The position numbers and the translations under genes were made by a program. A model generated the notes under the pieces. The model had not been told where the DNA came from. It saw only the letters and a list, made by a program, of their open reading frames with translations, and did not search any database. Below are positions 1-7,321 of a DNA stretch of 8,950 bases, in pieces. Source of the stretch: CAZBQG01 sp964493945 (lineage in GTDB: Bacteria; Pseudomonadota; Alphaproteobacteria; Rhodospirillales; UBA2165); the NCBI GenBank assembly GCA_964493945.1, contig CAZBQG010000188.1:1-8950 (forward strand), in the 5' to 3' direction. The stretch's first letter is position 1. Each line of letters starts with the position of its first letter.

Positions 1-1455
1 CTCCAGCGTCAGGCCCAATGATTTGAGCTCATCCGCCCGCGCGGCCAGACGTTCGGCCGCCACCTCGTCCAGTTCCACCACCTCGGGGAGAAGCAATCCC
101 TGACGGGCCACGCCATCTCTCTCCAGGGCTTCCTTGATCTGTTCATGGACCAGCCGTTCATGGGCGGCATGTTGATCCACGATGACAATGCCATCGGCGT
201 TTTCGGCCACAATATAGGTTTCATGCAATTGGGCGCGGGCGACGCCCAGGGGCCAATTCCCATCAGTCCCAGGGGTGACTTCGGTTTCCCTGGCCACCGG
301 CTCGGCCGCCAGATTTTGCAGGGGTGATTGAAAATCCCTCGCCTGCTCCATCAGCTGCCGGGGTGGCGCAACCGGCCTTTGAGACATTCCGCCACCACCG
401 CCATGCATCCGCATGGCGCCCAGGGCCGCCTCGGCATGGGTGGTGGAGGTCCGGTGGCCGGCTTCGGCCAGGGCTTGTTTGAGGGCGCCGACCATCAGGC
501 TCCGCACGGCGCCCGCATCCCGGAACCGCACCTCGGTCTTGGCCGGATGGGCGTTTACATCGACGGCTGGTGCCGGCATTTCCAGGAACAGGACCAGATA
601 TGGATGCCGGCCCTGGGCCAGGAATTCGCCGTAAGCCGCGCGTACGGCGCCATACAGCAATTTATCGCGCACCGGGCGGTTATTGACGAACAGATATTGA
701 TGTTCCGCATTGCCCCGGTTGAGTGTGGGCAGGCCGGCCATGCCACTTAGGCGCAATTCGTCTCGCCCGGCCTCGATGGGGATGGCGTTGGCGGCGAAAT
801 CCTTGCCCAGGATGGCCGCCAGCCGGCCGGCACGGGCGTCCCATAATTCACCCTGGCTGGGCGCTAGCTTGATCCTGGACCGGGTGCCGTCACCCAGGCT
901 GAACCCGACGCCCGGATTGGCCATGGCCAGGCGGTTAAGCGCCGCCTGGGCCTGGGACAGTTCGGTGCGCTCCGATTTCAGAAACTTAAGCCGGGCGGGC
1001 GTCGCGTAAAACAGATCGCGCACTTCGATGCGGGTGCCGGGCCCCAGAGCCGCCGGTTTGGGTTGGACTTTCTGGCCGCCCTCGATCTCCAGGCACCAGG
1101 CGGTATCGGCGGATTTCAGACGGCTGGTCAGGCTCATGCGGCTGACCGATCCGATGGAGGGCAGGGCCTCGCCCCGGAACCCCAAGGTCTGAATATTTTC
1201 CAGATCATCTTCCGGCAGCTTGGAGGTGGCGTGGCGTTCGGTGGCCAGAAGCAACTCATCAGCGCTCATCCCGGTGCCATCATCACTGACGGAAATGAAT
1301 GTGCGCCCGCCATCCCGCATGACCACATCGATTTGCGCCGCACCCGCATCCAGGCTGTTTTCCACCAGTTCCTTGACCACCGAGGCCGGGCGTTCCACCA
1401 CCTCGCCGGCGGCGATGCGGTTGATGGTGGTGGGCTCCAATAGCCGGATGCTCAT
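1..1455 (-). CDS. mutL: DNA mismatch repair protein MutL, C-terminus cut by window edge
   Basis: MutL is the ATP-dependent mediator of mismatch repair that links MutS to the strand-nicking step. I translated 485 codons from the ATG at 1455 without a stop; the family is usually about 600-650 residues, so roughly the last 120-160 lie outside the window. The N-terminal GHKL ATPase motifs are all present: ELVENSLDAGA at residues 29-39 (general base E29, Mg-binding N33), DDGTGM at 58-63, ATSKL at 76-80 and GFRGEALPSI at 92-101. A Gly-rich linker (about residues 340-350) precedes the C-terminal domain. That domain begins around residue 400 and carries DQHAAHE...E at 427-438, the DQHA(X)2E(X)4E metal-binding endonuclease motif. 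This marks a nicking MutL rather than the E. coli MutH-dependent type. The start is supported by an AAAGGAAGG ribosome site and by the ATGA overlap with the pgi stop, which suggests translational coupling. Identity is very secure. Confidence 0.97.
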   Translation of the reverse strand, partial: MSIRLLEPTTINRIAAGEVVERPASVVKELVENSLDAGAAQIDVVMRDGGRTFISVSDDGTGMSADELLLATERHATSKLPEDDLENIQTLGFRGEALPSIGSVSRMSLTSRLKSADTAWCLEIEGGQKVQPKPAALGPGTRIEVRDLFYATPARLKFLKSERTELSQAQAALNRLAMANPGVGFSLGDGTRSRIKLAPSQGELWDARAGRLAAILGKDFAANAIPIEAGRDELRLSGMAGLPTLNRGNAEHQYLFVNNRPVRDKLLYGAVRAAYGEFLAQGRHPYLVLFLEMPAPAVDVNAHPAKTEVRFRDAGAVRSLMVGALKQALAEAGHRTSTTHAEAALGAMRMHGGGGGMSQRPVAPPRQLMEQARDFQSPLQNLAAEPVARETEVTPGTDGNWPLGVARAQLHETYIVAENADGIVIVDQHAAHERLVHEQIKEALERDGVARQGLLLPEVVELDEVAAERLAARADELKSLGLTLE

Positions 1456-2765
1456 GGGCCTTCCTTTAAATATTTGCGGGCCAGCTGCTTGCCATGTTCC
1501 ACCGCCGGCTGGCCGAAAGGATCGACGCCCAGCAGGTCCGCCGCGATGATGGTTTCCAACATGAAATGCATCATCAGTCCGCCCAAACCCGCCTCGTCTA
1601 TTTCATCCAGCCAAATAAGGCGGGTGGGGTGCCCGCCCTGGGCAAGGCTTTCCGCCGTTGCCCGTTGCTCGGCCCCTAGCAGATCGCCAAGGGTCTTACC
1701 GGCCAGATAGGCCAGGTCCGGATCATCGGCGAGAGCGGCCGGGATAGCCGCGCCGCGGGTCGGGGTACGGGCCAGGATCAGCGTGAACATTTTGTCCCTT
1801 GGCCCATCCAGGTAAAGCTGCAACTGGCTGTGCTGATCGCGGGGGCCCAGGGCCTGGACGGGTGTGGTGCCCCGGCCCTGTTTGCCCAGGCTTTCGGCCC
1901 ATAGCTGATTGAACCAGGAGGTGAAAATTTCCAGCCGGTCCATATAAGGCATAAGCACCATGGCGTTGATCCCGTTATTCTGGGCGAGCCCTACATTGAG
2001 CGCGGCACCGATTGCCGGGGCGAAGGATTTCGCATCAATGCCGTTCAAAAGTGGCTCCAATGCGGCTTCCGCGCCGGCCCTCACGGCCAGCCCATCGACG
2101 CCGGCGATCATGGCCGGCAAAATTCCCACCGCCGAGAGGGCGGAAAACCGGCCATCGATATCCGGATCGGCATCGATCAGGGTAAGCCCTTGTTGGGTGC
2201 CCATCCGGCGCAAGGGGTTGTCGGTAGGCTCGGTGATCAGGGTGAATTGATCCGCCCGGGTCTCATCACCCAGGGTGCGGCAGAATATGTCGAAGCAATA
2301 CAAAAACTGCGCCAGGGTTTCTGGCGTGGAGCCGGATTTGGAAGTTACGATGAAGCCGGTGCGGGCCGGATCGATGGCGCGGAACAGGCGGTCGAAACTG
2401 TCCTGGTCCGGATTATCCATGAAATGAAGCCGGGGATTATCGGGTGCCGCCCCCTCATCCATCCCCAGATTGTGCCCGCCCAGCGCGGCCATCGCCCGTC
2501 CACCCAGGCTGGAACCTCCCATGCCCAGGACCACAACATCCATGAACTGGTCGCGGTATTTTTCGGCGATGGGCTCCAAGACCTCCATATCCCCGCTCAG
2601 TCCGGGCAGGCGGAGCAGGGGCATGGAGCCGGTTTCATGGGCCTTTTTCAGGCGGGTGAGGGATTTGGTGCAATCCTTCATCAGGGCATCATAGGCGGCC
2701 TCTTGCAGACCCCCATCACCGATGGCGGCGGCCAAACAATTTTCTGTTTCCTGGAGGTAAGTCAC
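1452..2765 (-). CDS. pgi: Glucose-6-phosphate isomerase
   Basis: This enzyme interconverts glucose-6-phosphate and fructose-6-phosphate in the cytoplasm, serving glycolysis, gluconeogenesis and the entry to the pentose phosphate and Entner-Doudoroff routes. The 437-residue protein is close in length to the short bacterial PGIs (about 450). Visible motifs are GMGGSSLGG at 81-89, the SIS-domain phosphate loop SKSGST at 142-147, QLWAESLGKQGRG at 287-299 with the likely catalytic Glu291, DQHSQLQLYLDG at 310-321 with the likely ring-opening His312, and VEHGKQLARKYL at 422-433 with the active-site Lys426. The chosen start is GTG at 2765; no in-frame ATG lies upstream before the lysS stop, and the Shine-Dalgarno match is weak, so the exact start is less certain than the identity. 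It lies 34 bases after lysS and its stop overlaps the mutL start by four bases, so the three genes probably share a transcript. Confidence 0.96.
   Translation of the reverse strand: MTYLQETENCLAAAIGDGGLQEAAYDALMKDCTKSLTRLKKAHETGSMPLLRLPGLSGDMEVLEPIAEKYRDQFMDVVVLGMGGSSLGGRAMAALGGHNLGMDEGAAPDNPRLHFMDNPDQDSFDRLFRAIDPARTGFIVTSKSGSTPETLAQFLYCFDIFCRTLGDETRADQFTLITEPTDNPLRRMGTQQGLTLIDADPDIDGRFSALSAVGILPAMIAGVDGLAVRAGAEAALEPLLNGIDAKSFAPAIGAALNVGLAQNNGINAMVLMPYMDRLEIFTSWFNQLWAESLGKQGRGTTPVQALGPRDQHSQLQLYLDGPRDKMFTLILARTPTRGAAIPAALADDPDLAYLAGKTLGDLLGAEQRATAESLAQGGHPTRLIWLDEIDEAGLGGLMMHFMLETIIAADLLGVDPFGQPAVEHGKQLARKYLKEGP
1459..1467 (-). promoter_or_regulatory. Ribosome binding site of mutL inside the pgi 3' end
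   Basis: Read on the minus strand the sequence is AAAGGAAGG, with AGGA six bases before the mutL ATG at 1455. It lies within the last codons of pgi. Together with the ATGA stop/start overlap it fixes the mutL start and indicates coupled translation. Confidence 0.75.
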
Positions 2766-2799
2766 GGGACCCAGATTATCAGATTTGTCTAATCCGATG

Positions 2800-4389
2800 T
2801 TATTTTTCTTGGGCTAGATCTTCGCCGGCCAGGGCGCGGGCGATCAGTTTCCCCGTCTCCTCCAGACCATAAAGGGCGATGAAACTGCCCATGCGCGGCC
2901 CCTGGGATTGACCCAAAAGAATTTCGTAAAGGGCCCGGAAAAAACTTCTCAAATCCTCGAAGGGATGGCGTTTACCCACCTCGTAGACTTGCGTCTGGAT
3001 GGTTTCCGCATCCGAATCGGCAGGCAGTTCGGCGAGAGTCTTGGCAAGGTCGGCAAGCGCTTCCAATTCCATCCCTTCGGCCGGGCGGAAGCTTTTATTG
3101 GGCTTGACGAAATCCTTATAGTAATTGACCGCATATTCGGTGAGCTGATCCAGAATTGGTGCCGATTCGGGGCTGGCATCGGGCTGGTAGCGGCTGATGA
3201 AATACCAGAGAACCTCTTTATCTTCCGCCTGGCAGACGCCGGCCAGATTGAGCAACAGGGCAAACCCCACCCCTGCCTCGTCGGGTGGCGGCGAACCGGC
3301 ATGGATATGCCAGGCCGGATTGCTGAGGCGCTGAACCTCGTTTTGGGTCTGGAACTTGCTCAGATTGCCCATATATTCGTCCACATTCCGGGGGATGACG
3401 TCGAAATACAGGCGCCTGGCCTGGCTCGGTTTCTGGAACATGAATTGCCCCAGGCTGGGGGGCGGGGCGTAGCGCAGCCATTCCTCGATGCCCAACCCAT
3501 TGCCGCGGGATTTGGAAATCTTTTCGCCGTTTTCATCCAAAAACAGCTCATAGGTGAAGCCTTCCGGCGGCCAGCCCCCCAGAATGCGGCAGATTTTAGA
3601 CGAAAGCTGGACCGATTCGATCAGATCCTTGCCCGACATCTCGTAATCCACGCTGAGCGCCACCCAGCGCATGGCCCAATCGGCCTTCCATTGCAATTTG
3701 CAATTCCCGCCGGTGACCGGGGCCTCCATCTTTTTGCCGTTCTCATTCTCATAGACGATGCAACCCCGCTTCTCGTCCCGCTCCAGGATGGGCACTTGCA
3801 GGACCCGCCCGGTTTCGGGGCACAAGGGCAAAAAGGGGCTGTAGGTGGCACGGCGTTCAGGTCCCAGGGTGGGCAGGATGACATTGATCACCGCCTCATA
3901 GTGCTCTAGCACCGATAGCAGGGCCTCGTCAAAGCGGCCGCTCCCGTAACAATCGGTGGAGCTGACGAATTCATAATCGAAGCCGAATTGGTCCAGGAAG
4001 CTCCGAAGCTGGGCATTATTGTGTTGCCCGAAACTGTCATGACAGCCGAAGGGGTCGGGGACGGCGGTCAGGGGCTTGTCCAGATGTTCACCCAGCATTT
4101 CCCGTTCGGGCACATTGTCGGGCACCTTGCGCAGCCCATCCATATCATCGGAAAAGGCAATGAGGCGGCTTTCGCGTCCGGTCAGCACGCCAAAGGCATG
4201 GCGCACCATGGTGGTGCGCGCCACTTCGGCAAAGGTGCCGATATGGGGCAGGCCCGAAGGGCCATAGCCGGTCTCGAACAATACCGGGCCATCAGCGCAG
4301 CCACTTTTTTCCAGGCGTTTGGCAAGCTTGCGTGCCTCGGCGAAGGGCCAGGCATTGGCTTTTTGCGCCAGTTCGCGCTCGTCGGTCAT
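2800..4389 (-). CDS. lysS: Lysyl-tRNA synthetase, class I (archaeal type)
   Basis: It attaches lysine to tRNA-Lys in the cytoplasm. The product is a class I synthetase, as in archaea, spirochaetes and many alphaproteobacteria, not the class II LysRS of E. coli. The Rossmann catalytic core shows the HIGH-type motif PHIGT at residues 48-52 after GYGPSGL, and the KMSKS-type motif KISKS at 290-294 in ENGEKISKSRGNG. Cysteine-containing stretches (GCIVYENENGKKMEAPVTGGNCKLQW) lie between them, and the C-terminal part is helical, as expected for anticodon recognition. I chose the ATG at 4389 (529 residues, MTDERELAQKA...). A TTG nine codons upstream (4416) is in frame, but the added residues do not resemble the family start. 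Neither start has a strong ribosome site. The gene is first in the lysS-pgi-mutL group and also appears in databases as lysK. Identity is very secure. Confidence 0.96.
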   Translation of the reverse strand: MTDERELAQKANAWPFAEARKLAKRLEKSGCADGPVLFETGYGPSGLPHIGTFAEVARTTMVRHAFGVLTGRESRLIAFSDDMDGLRKVPDNVPEREMLGEHLDKPLTAVPDPFGCHDSFGQHNNAQLRSFLDQFGFDYEFVSSTDCYGSGRFDEALLSVLEHYEAVINVILPTLGPERRATYSPFLPLCPETGRVLQVPILERDEKRGCIVYENENGKKMEAPVTGGNCKLQWKADWAMRWVALSVDYEMSGKDLIESVQLSSKICRILGGWPPEGFTYELFLDENGEKISKSRGNGLGIEEWLRYAPPPSLGQFMFQKPSQARRLYFDVIPRNVDEYMGNLSKFQTQNEVQRLSNPAWHIHAGSPPPDEAGVGFALLLNLAGVCQAEDKEVLWYFISRYQPDASPESAPILDQLTEYAVNYYKDFVKPNKSFRPAEGMELEALADLAKTLAELPADSDAETIQTQVYEVGKRHPFEDLRSFFRALYEILLGQSQGPRMGSFIALYGLEETGKLIARALAGEDLAQEK

Positions 4390-4431
4390 AGTGTGGCTTT
4401 CGGTTGATGGGGCCAAGGTGCGAGGCGACGG

Positions 4432-4460
4432 AAACTATGCTCAGGTGCCCCCCGCGTCAA
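4432..4460 (-). promoter_or_regulatory. Candidate sigma-70 type promoter for lysS-pgi-mutL
   Basis: On the minus strand there is TTGACG (4460-4455), a 17-base spacer and TAGTTT (4437-4432). The -35 box matches the consensus at five of six positions and the -10 box at about three. It would start transcription near 4425, giving a leader of about 36 bases before the lysS ATG at 4389. Its position in the divergent intergenic region fits, but the -10 match is modest. Confidence 0.45.
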
Positions 4461-4491
4461 CTAGTGGATACGCCTTAAAGTCCACACGGTC

Positions 4492-4497
4492 TATACT
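4492..4497 (+). promoter_or_regulatory. Possible -10 box for the helicase/radical SAM genes
   Basis: TATACT matches the -10 consensus TATAAT at five of six positions and lies nine bases before the helicase ATG at 4507. I see no good -35 hexamer 16-18 bases upstream. If real, transcription would begin within a few bases of the start codon, giving a nearly leaderless message; this agrees with the lack of a Shine-Dalgarno sequence ahead of 4507. Confidence 0.3.
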
Positions 4498-4506
4498 GGT
4501 CTTGCA

Positions 4507-7311
4507 ATGGATAACAAACCGGACCCGCCAAAAAATATTCTCCTCCCCCAGGCGCCGGTCCTGGCCGCCGATTGGCGCGGTGCGGCCTGGCTCAGCACCG
4601 AGGGGGAAATAGAGCAACTGGGTGCCCAGGAGGCAGCGCGGAGGGCCGGTGAAACCTCGCCGGTGCTGGTACATGCCGTGGCCACGGCGGCGCGGCTCCA
4701 ATGCGCTCCTTTTAAAGCCTATGACCTCTTGGAACTGTTCGCCTTTGTCCGCCCGGCGCAATTTTGCCTGCCGACGGCCAGGGGCCTGGCCCGGGCCCTG
4801 GATCAGGAGCCGCCGGTGGGCATGGAGGAAGAAGCGGTCTTTTTATTTGGCGCGGCGCGTCAGTTGCTGGAAGAGCTGAGCCTTGAGGGGGCGGCACCAT
4901 TGCCCATTGCGCGGGCCATGGCCGGCGCCAAATGGTCCTGGAGCCCGGCGGTTTTGGCGGCATTGGGCGCAGGCCAGGGGGCGGCCGGCCCGCGCAATGC
5001 GGTGCGGGGCTTGGGCATCTGGACCCGGCTCAAGGAATGGTCTGAACACGCCCCCCGCCCGCCGGCAGGCCAGGAAGAAGTAAGCGCCGATGAAACCCGC
5101 CAAAGGCTGGGCGATTTACTTGGTGGCGGTGCGGAGGACCGGGTCCAGCAGGTGGATTATGCCGTTGCCGTAACCGCCGGCTTCCGGCCCACTGAACGTG
5201 AAGGTGAGCCACATTGTGTGCTGGCCGAGGCGGGTACGGGTGTGGGCAAGACCTTGGGCTATATCGCGCCGGCCAGCCTGTGGGCGGAAAAAAACGACGG
5301 CACGGTCTGGTTCAGCACCTATACGCGGAATTTACAGCGCCAACTGGACGCTGAATTGGACCACCTGTATCCGGACCCGGCGGAAAAGGCCTTGCGCGCC
5401 GTGGTCCGCAAGGGCCGCGAGAATTATCTTTGCCTGCTGAATTTCGAAGAAGCCGTGGGCCGTCTGGCGGCGGGCCAGCCGGAAGATTGGGTGGCCCTGG
5501 GCCTGGTCGCCCGCTGGGCCCTGGCCAGCCGGGATGGCGATATGGTGGGGGGTGATTTTCCGGGCTGGCTGGCCGGTCTGATGCGGCGGCTCGGCGGGCT
5601 GGGCCTGACCGACCGGCGGGGTGAATGCATCCATTCCGCCTGCCGCCATTACCCTAAATGCTATGTGGAACGCTCCCAACGCCGGGCCAAGCGTGCCCAT
5701 CTGGTGATCGCTAATCATGCCCTGGTCATGATCCAGGCGGCGCTGGGCTCTTTCGGCGATGGTCCGGCCCCAACCCGCTATTGCTTCGACGAAGGCCACC
5801 ACCTGTTTGATGCTGCCGACAGCGCCTTCGCGGCCCATCTGTCGGGCGCCGAGACGGCGGAACTACGCCGCTGGCTGCGGGGAGCGGAGGGGGCCGGACG
5901 GTCCCGCGCCAGGGGCCTGGAAACGCGCCTGGCGGAGCTTTTAGAGGGTGAGGAAAAAGCCCGAAAAGCCTTGGACGAAGTGTTGCAGGCAGCCGGCCTG
6001 CTGCCCGGCCGGGGCTGGCTGCAACGGGTGGGTGGCGGCACGCCCCAGGGCGCCGCGGAAATGTTTTTGGCCGAGTTGCGCCGCCAGGTCCATGCCAGGG
6101 ACCCGAGCACGGTGGACGGCAGGGATATGGGCTATAATCTGGAAACCACCGCCCGCCCGCCGGTGGAAGGGCTGGTGGAGGCGGGCCACGCGTTAAACAA
6201 AGACTTGGCCGGCCTGGAAGCGCCGCTCAAAGCCCTGATCGCCGCCCTGGTCGGCATTTTGGATGAACAAGCCGAGAGTTTGGACAGCTCTTCGCGCCAA
6301 CGTCTGGAGGCCATGGCCAGCTCTTTGGAGCGCCGCGCCCTGGAGCCGGTGCGTGCCTGGCGGGCCATGTTGGGCGCCCTGCAAGGCGAGGCGCCCGGGG
6401 AATTCGTCGATTGGTTTTCCATCGAACGCATCGAGGGGCGCGAATTCGATATGGGCATGCGCCGCAACTGGATCGATCCGACGGTGCCTTTCGCCCGCCA
6501 TCTGTTGGAGCCCTCCCACGGCGCAATCATCACCTCGGCCACCTTGCGGGATGCCTCTGCCGGCGATGACGAAGGCTGGACGGGGGCCCTAGCGCGAACC
6601 GGACTTACCCATCTGGAGGATCCGCCGGGCGGTGCCGCCTTTCCCTCGCCGTTTGATTATGCCGTCCAGACGCGTGTTTTTATCGTCAATGATCTGGGGC
6701 GGGGCGATATTGCAAAAAGCGCCGGGGCTTACCGGGAATTGATGCTGGCCGCTGGTGGCGGGGTGATCGGTCTGTTTACCGCCATCGCCCGGCTGCGCGC
6801 CGTCCATGAACGCCTGGTGGGCGCCGAGGAGCTTCGGGAATTCATGCTTCTGGCCCAGCACACCGATCCGCTGGATACGGGCACTTTGGTGGATATTTTC
6901 CGATCCGAGGAAAATGCCTGCCTGTTGGGAACGGATGCCGTGCGTGACGGGATCGATGTCCCCGGGCGGTCCTTGCGCATGATCATCTATGACCGGGTGC
7001 CCTGGCCCAGGCCTTCGATCCTGCACAAGGCGCGCAAGGCCGCCTGGAGCGAGGGAAATTACGACGACATGCTGGTCCGCCTGAAGCTTAAACAGGCCTA
7101 TGGGCGATTGGTGCGCCGGGCCGATGATCATGGTGTTTTCGTCATGCTGGACCGGGCCCTGCCGTCACGCCTGCTGGGTGCGTTTCCGGAAGGTATCCAG
7201 ATCCAGCGCCTGGGTCTGGCCGAAACCATTTCCCAGGCCCGCGAGTTCCTGGAGAAACCCGGAGAAGTGATCTATAAAGAGCCGCCCCAACCCGGCCCCC
7301 CGGCACCTTAA
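4507..7311 (+). CDS. DinG/XPD-family Fe-S ATP-dependent DNA helicase
   Basis: This is a superfamily 2 helicase of the DinG/YoaA/XPD group, 5'-3' DNA unwinding enzymes that act in repair and on R-loops or other structures. The 934-residue protein is longer than E. coli DinG (about 716). Motifs in order: Walker A AGTGVGKT at 242-249, four cysteines C309, C374, C379 and C385 spaced like the 4Fe-4S ligands of DinG (long gap, then x4, then x5), DEGH (motif II) at 428-431, SATL at 677-680, LLGTDAVRDGIDVPG (motif V) at 806-820, and QAYGRLVRR (motif VI) at 863-871. Residues 450-650 are rich in Arg, Glu and Ala and probably form the helical insert. Residues 1-200 precede the helicase core and may be a degenerate exonuclease-like domain. 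The C-terminus ends in a Pro-rich tail. The ATG at 4507 is the only plausible start; no ribosome site is visible. I leave the symbol blank because dinG orthology is not proven. The radical SAM gene follows after 10 bases. Confidence 0.93.
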   Translation: MDNKPDPPKNILLPQAPVLAADWRGAAWLSTEGEIEQLGAQEAARRAGETSPVLVHAVATAARLQCAPFKAYDLLELFAFVRPAQFCLPTARGLARALDQEPPVGMEEEAVFLFGAARQLLEELSLEGAAPLPIARAMAGAKWSWSPAVLAALGAGQGAAGPRNAVRGLGIWTRLKEWSEHAPRPPAGQEEVSADETRQRLGDLLGGGAEDRVQQVDYAVAVTAGFRPTEREGEPHCVLAEAGTGVGKTLGYIAPASLWAEKNDGTVWFSTYTRNLQRQLDAELDHLYPDPAEKALRAVVRKGRENYLCLLNFEEAVGRLAAGQPEDWVALGLVARWALASRDGDMVGGDFPGWLAGLMRRLGGLGLTDRRGECIHSACRHYPKCYVERSQRRAKRAHLVIANHALVMIQAALGSFGDGPAPTRYCFDEGHHLFDAADSAFAAHLSGAETAELRRWLRGAEGAGRSRARGLETRLAELLEGEEKARKALDEVLQAAGLLPGRGWLQRVGGGTPQGAAEMFLAELRRQVHARDPSTVDGRDMGYNLETTARPPVEGLVEAGHALNKDLAGLEAPLKALIAALVGILDEQAESLDSSSRQRLEAMASSLERRALEPVRAWRAMLGALQGEAPGEFVDWFSIERIEGREFDMGMRRNWIDPTVPFARHLLEPSHGAIITSATLRDASAGDDEGWTGALARTGLTHLEDPPGGAAFPSPFDYAVQTRVFIVNDLGRGDIAKSAGAYRELMLAAGGGVIGLFTAIARLRAVHERLVGAEELREFMLLAQHTDPLDTGTLVDIFRSEENACLLGTDAVRDGIDVPGRSLRMIIYDRVPWPRPSILHKARKAAWSEGNYDDMLVRLKLKQAYGRLVRRADDHGVFVMLDRALPSRLLGAFPEGIQIQRLGLAETISQAREFLEKPGEVIYKEPPQPGPPAP

Positions 7312-7317
7312 AGAGGA
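7312..7317 (+). promoter_or_regulatory. Ribosome binding site of the radical SAM gene
   Basis: AGAGGA lies directly after the helicase TAA and four bases before the GTG at 7322. It supports this GTG start and indicates that the gene is translated from the same message as the helicase. Confidence 0.65.
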
Positions 7318-7321
7318 TCAA

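Noticed and set aside
328..1443. Several plus-strand open frames opposite mutL
   Set aside because: The minus strand encodes an uninterrupted MutL with all ATPase motifs, so these are shadows.
2190..2792. A 200-codon plus-strand open frame opposite pgi
   Set aside because: It is antisense to a complete PGI with all active-site motifs and has no recognisable product.
2908..3909. A 333-codon open frame on the plus strand opposite lysS
   Set aside because: It lies wholly antisense to a confidently identified synthetase, has no recognisable domain, and is the kind of spurious long frame expected in GC-rich DNA.
4200..4219. Palindrome-like GCGCACCATGGTGGTGCGC
   Set aside because: It falls inside the lysS coding region, within codons for a conserved stretch (ARTTMVRHA), and has no T-tract; most likely a chance result of codon choice.
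4390..4416. Upstream TTG start adding nine residues to LysS
   Set aside because: The added residues do not look like the family N-terminus, there is no ribosome site before the TTG, and the ATG at 4389 gives a typical start.
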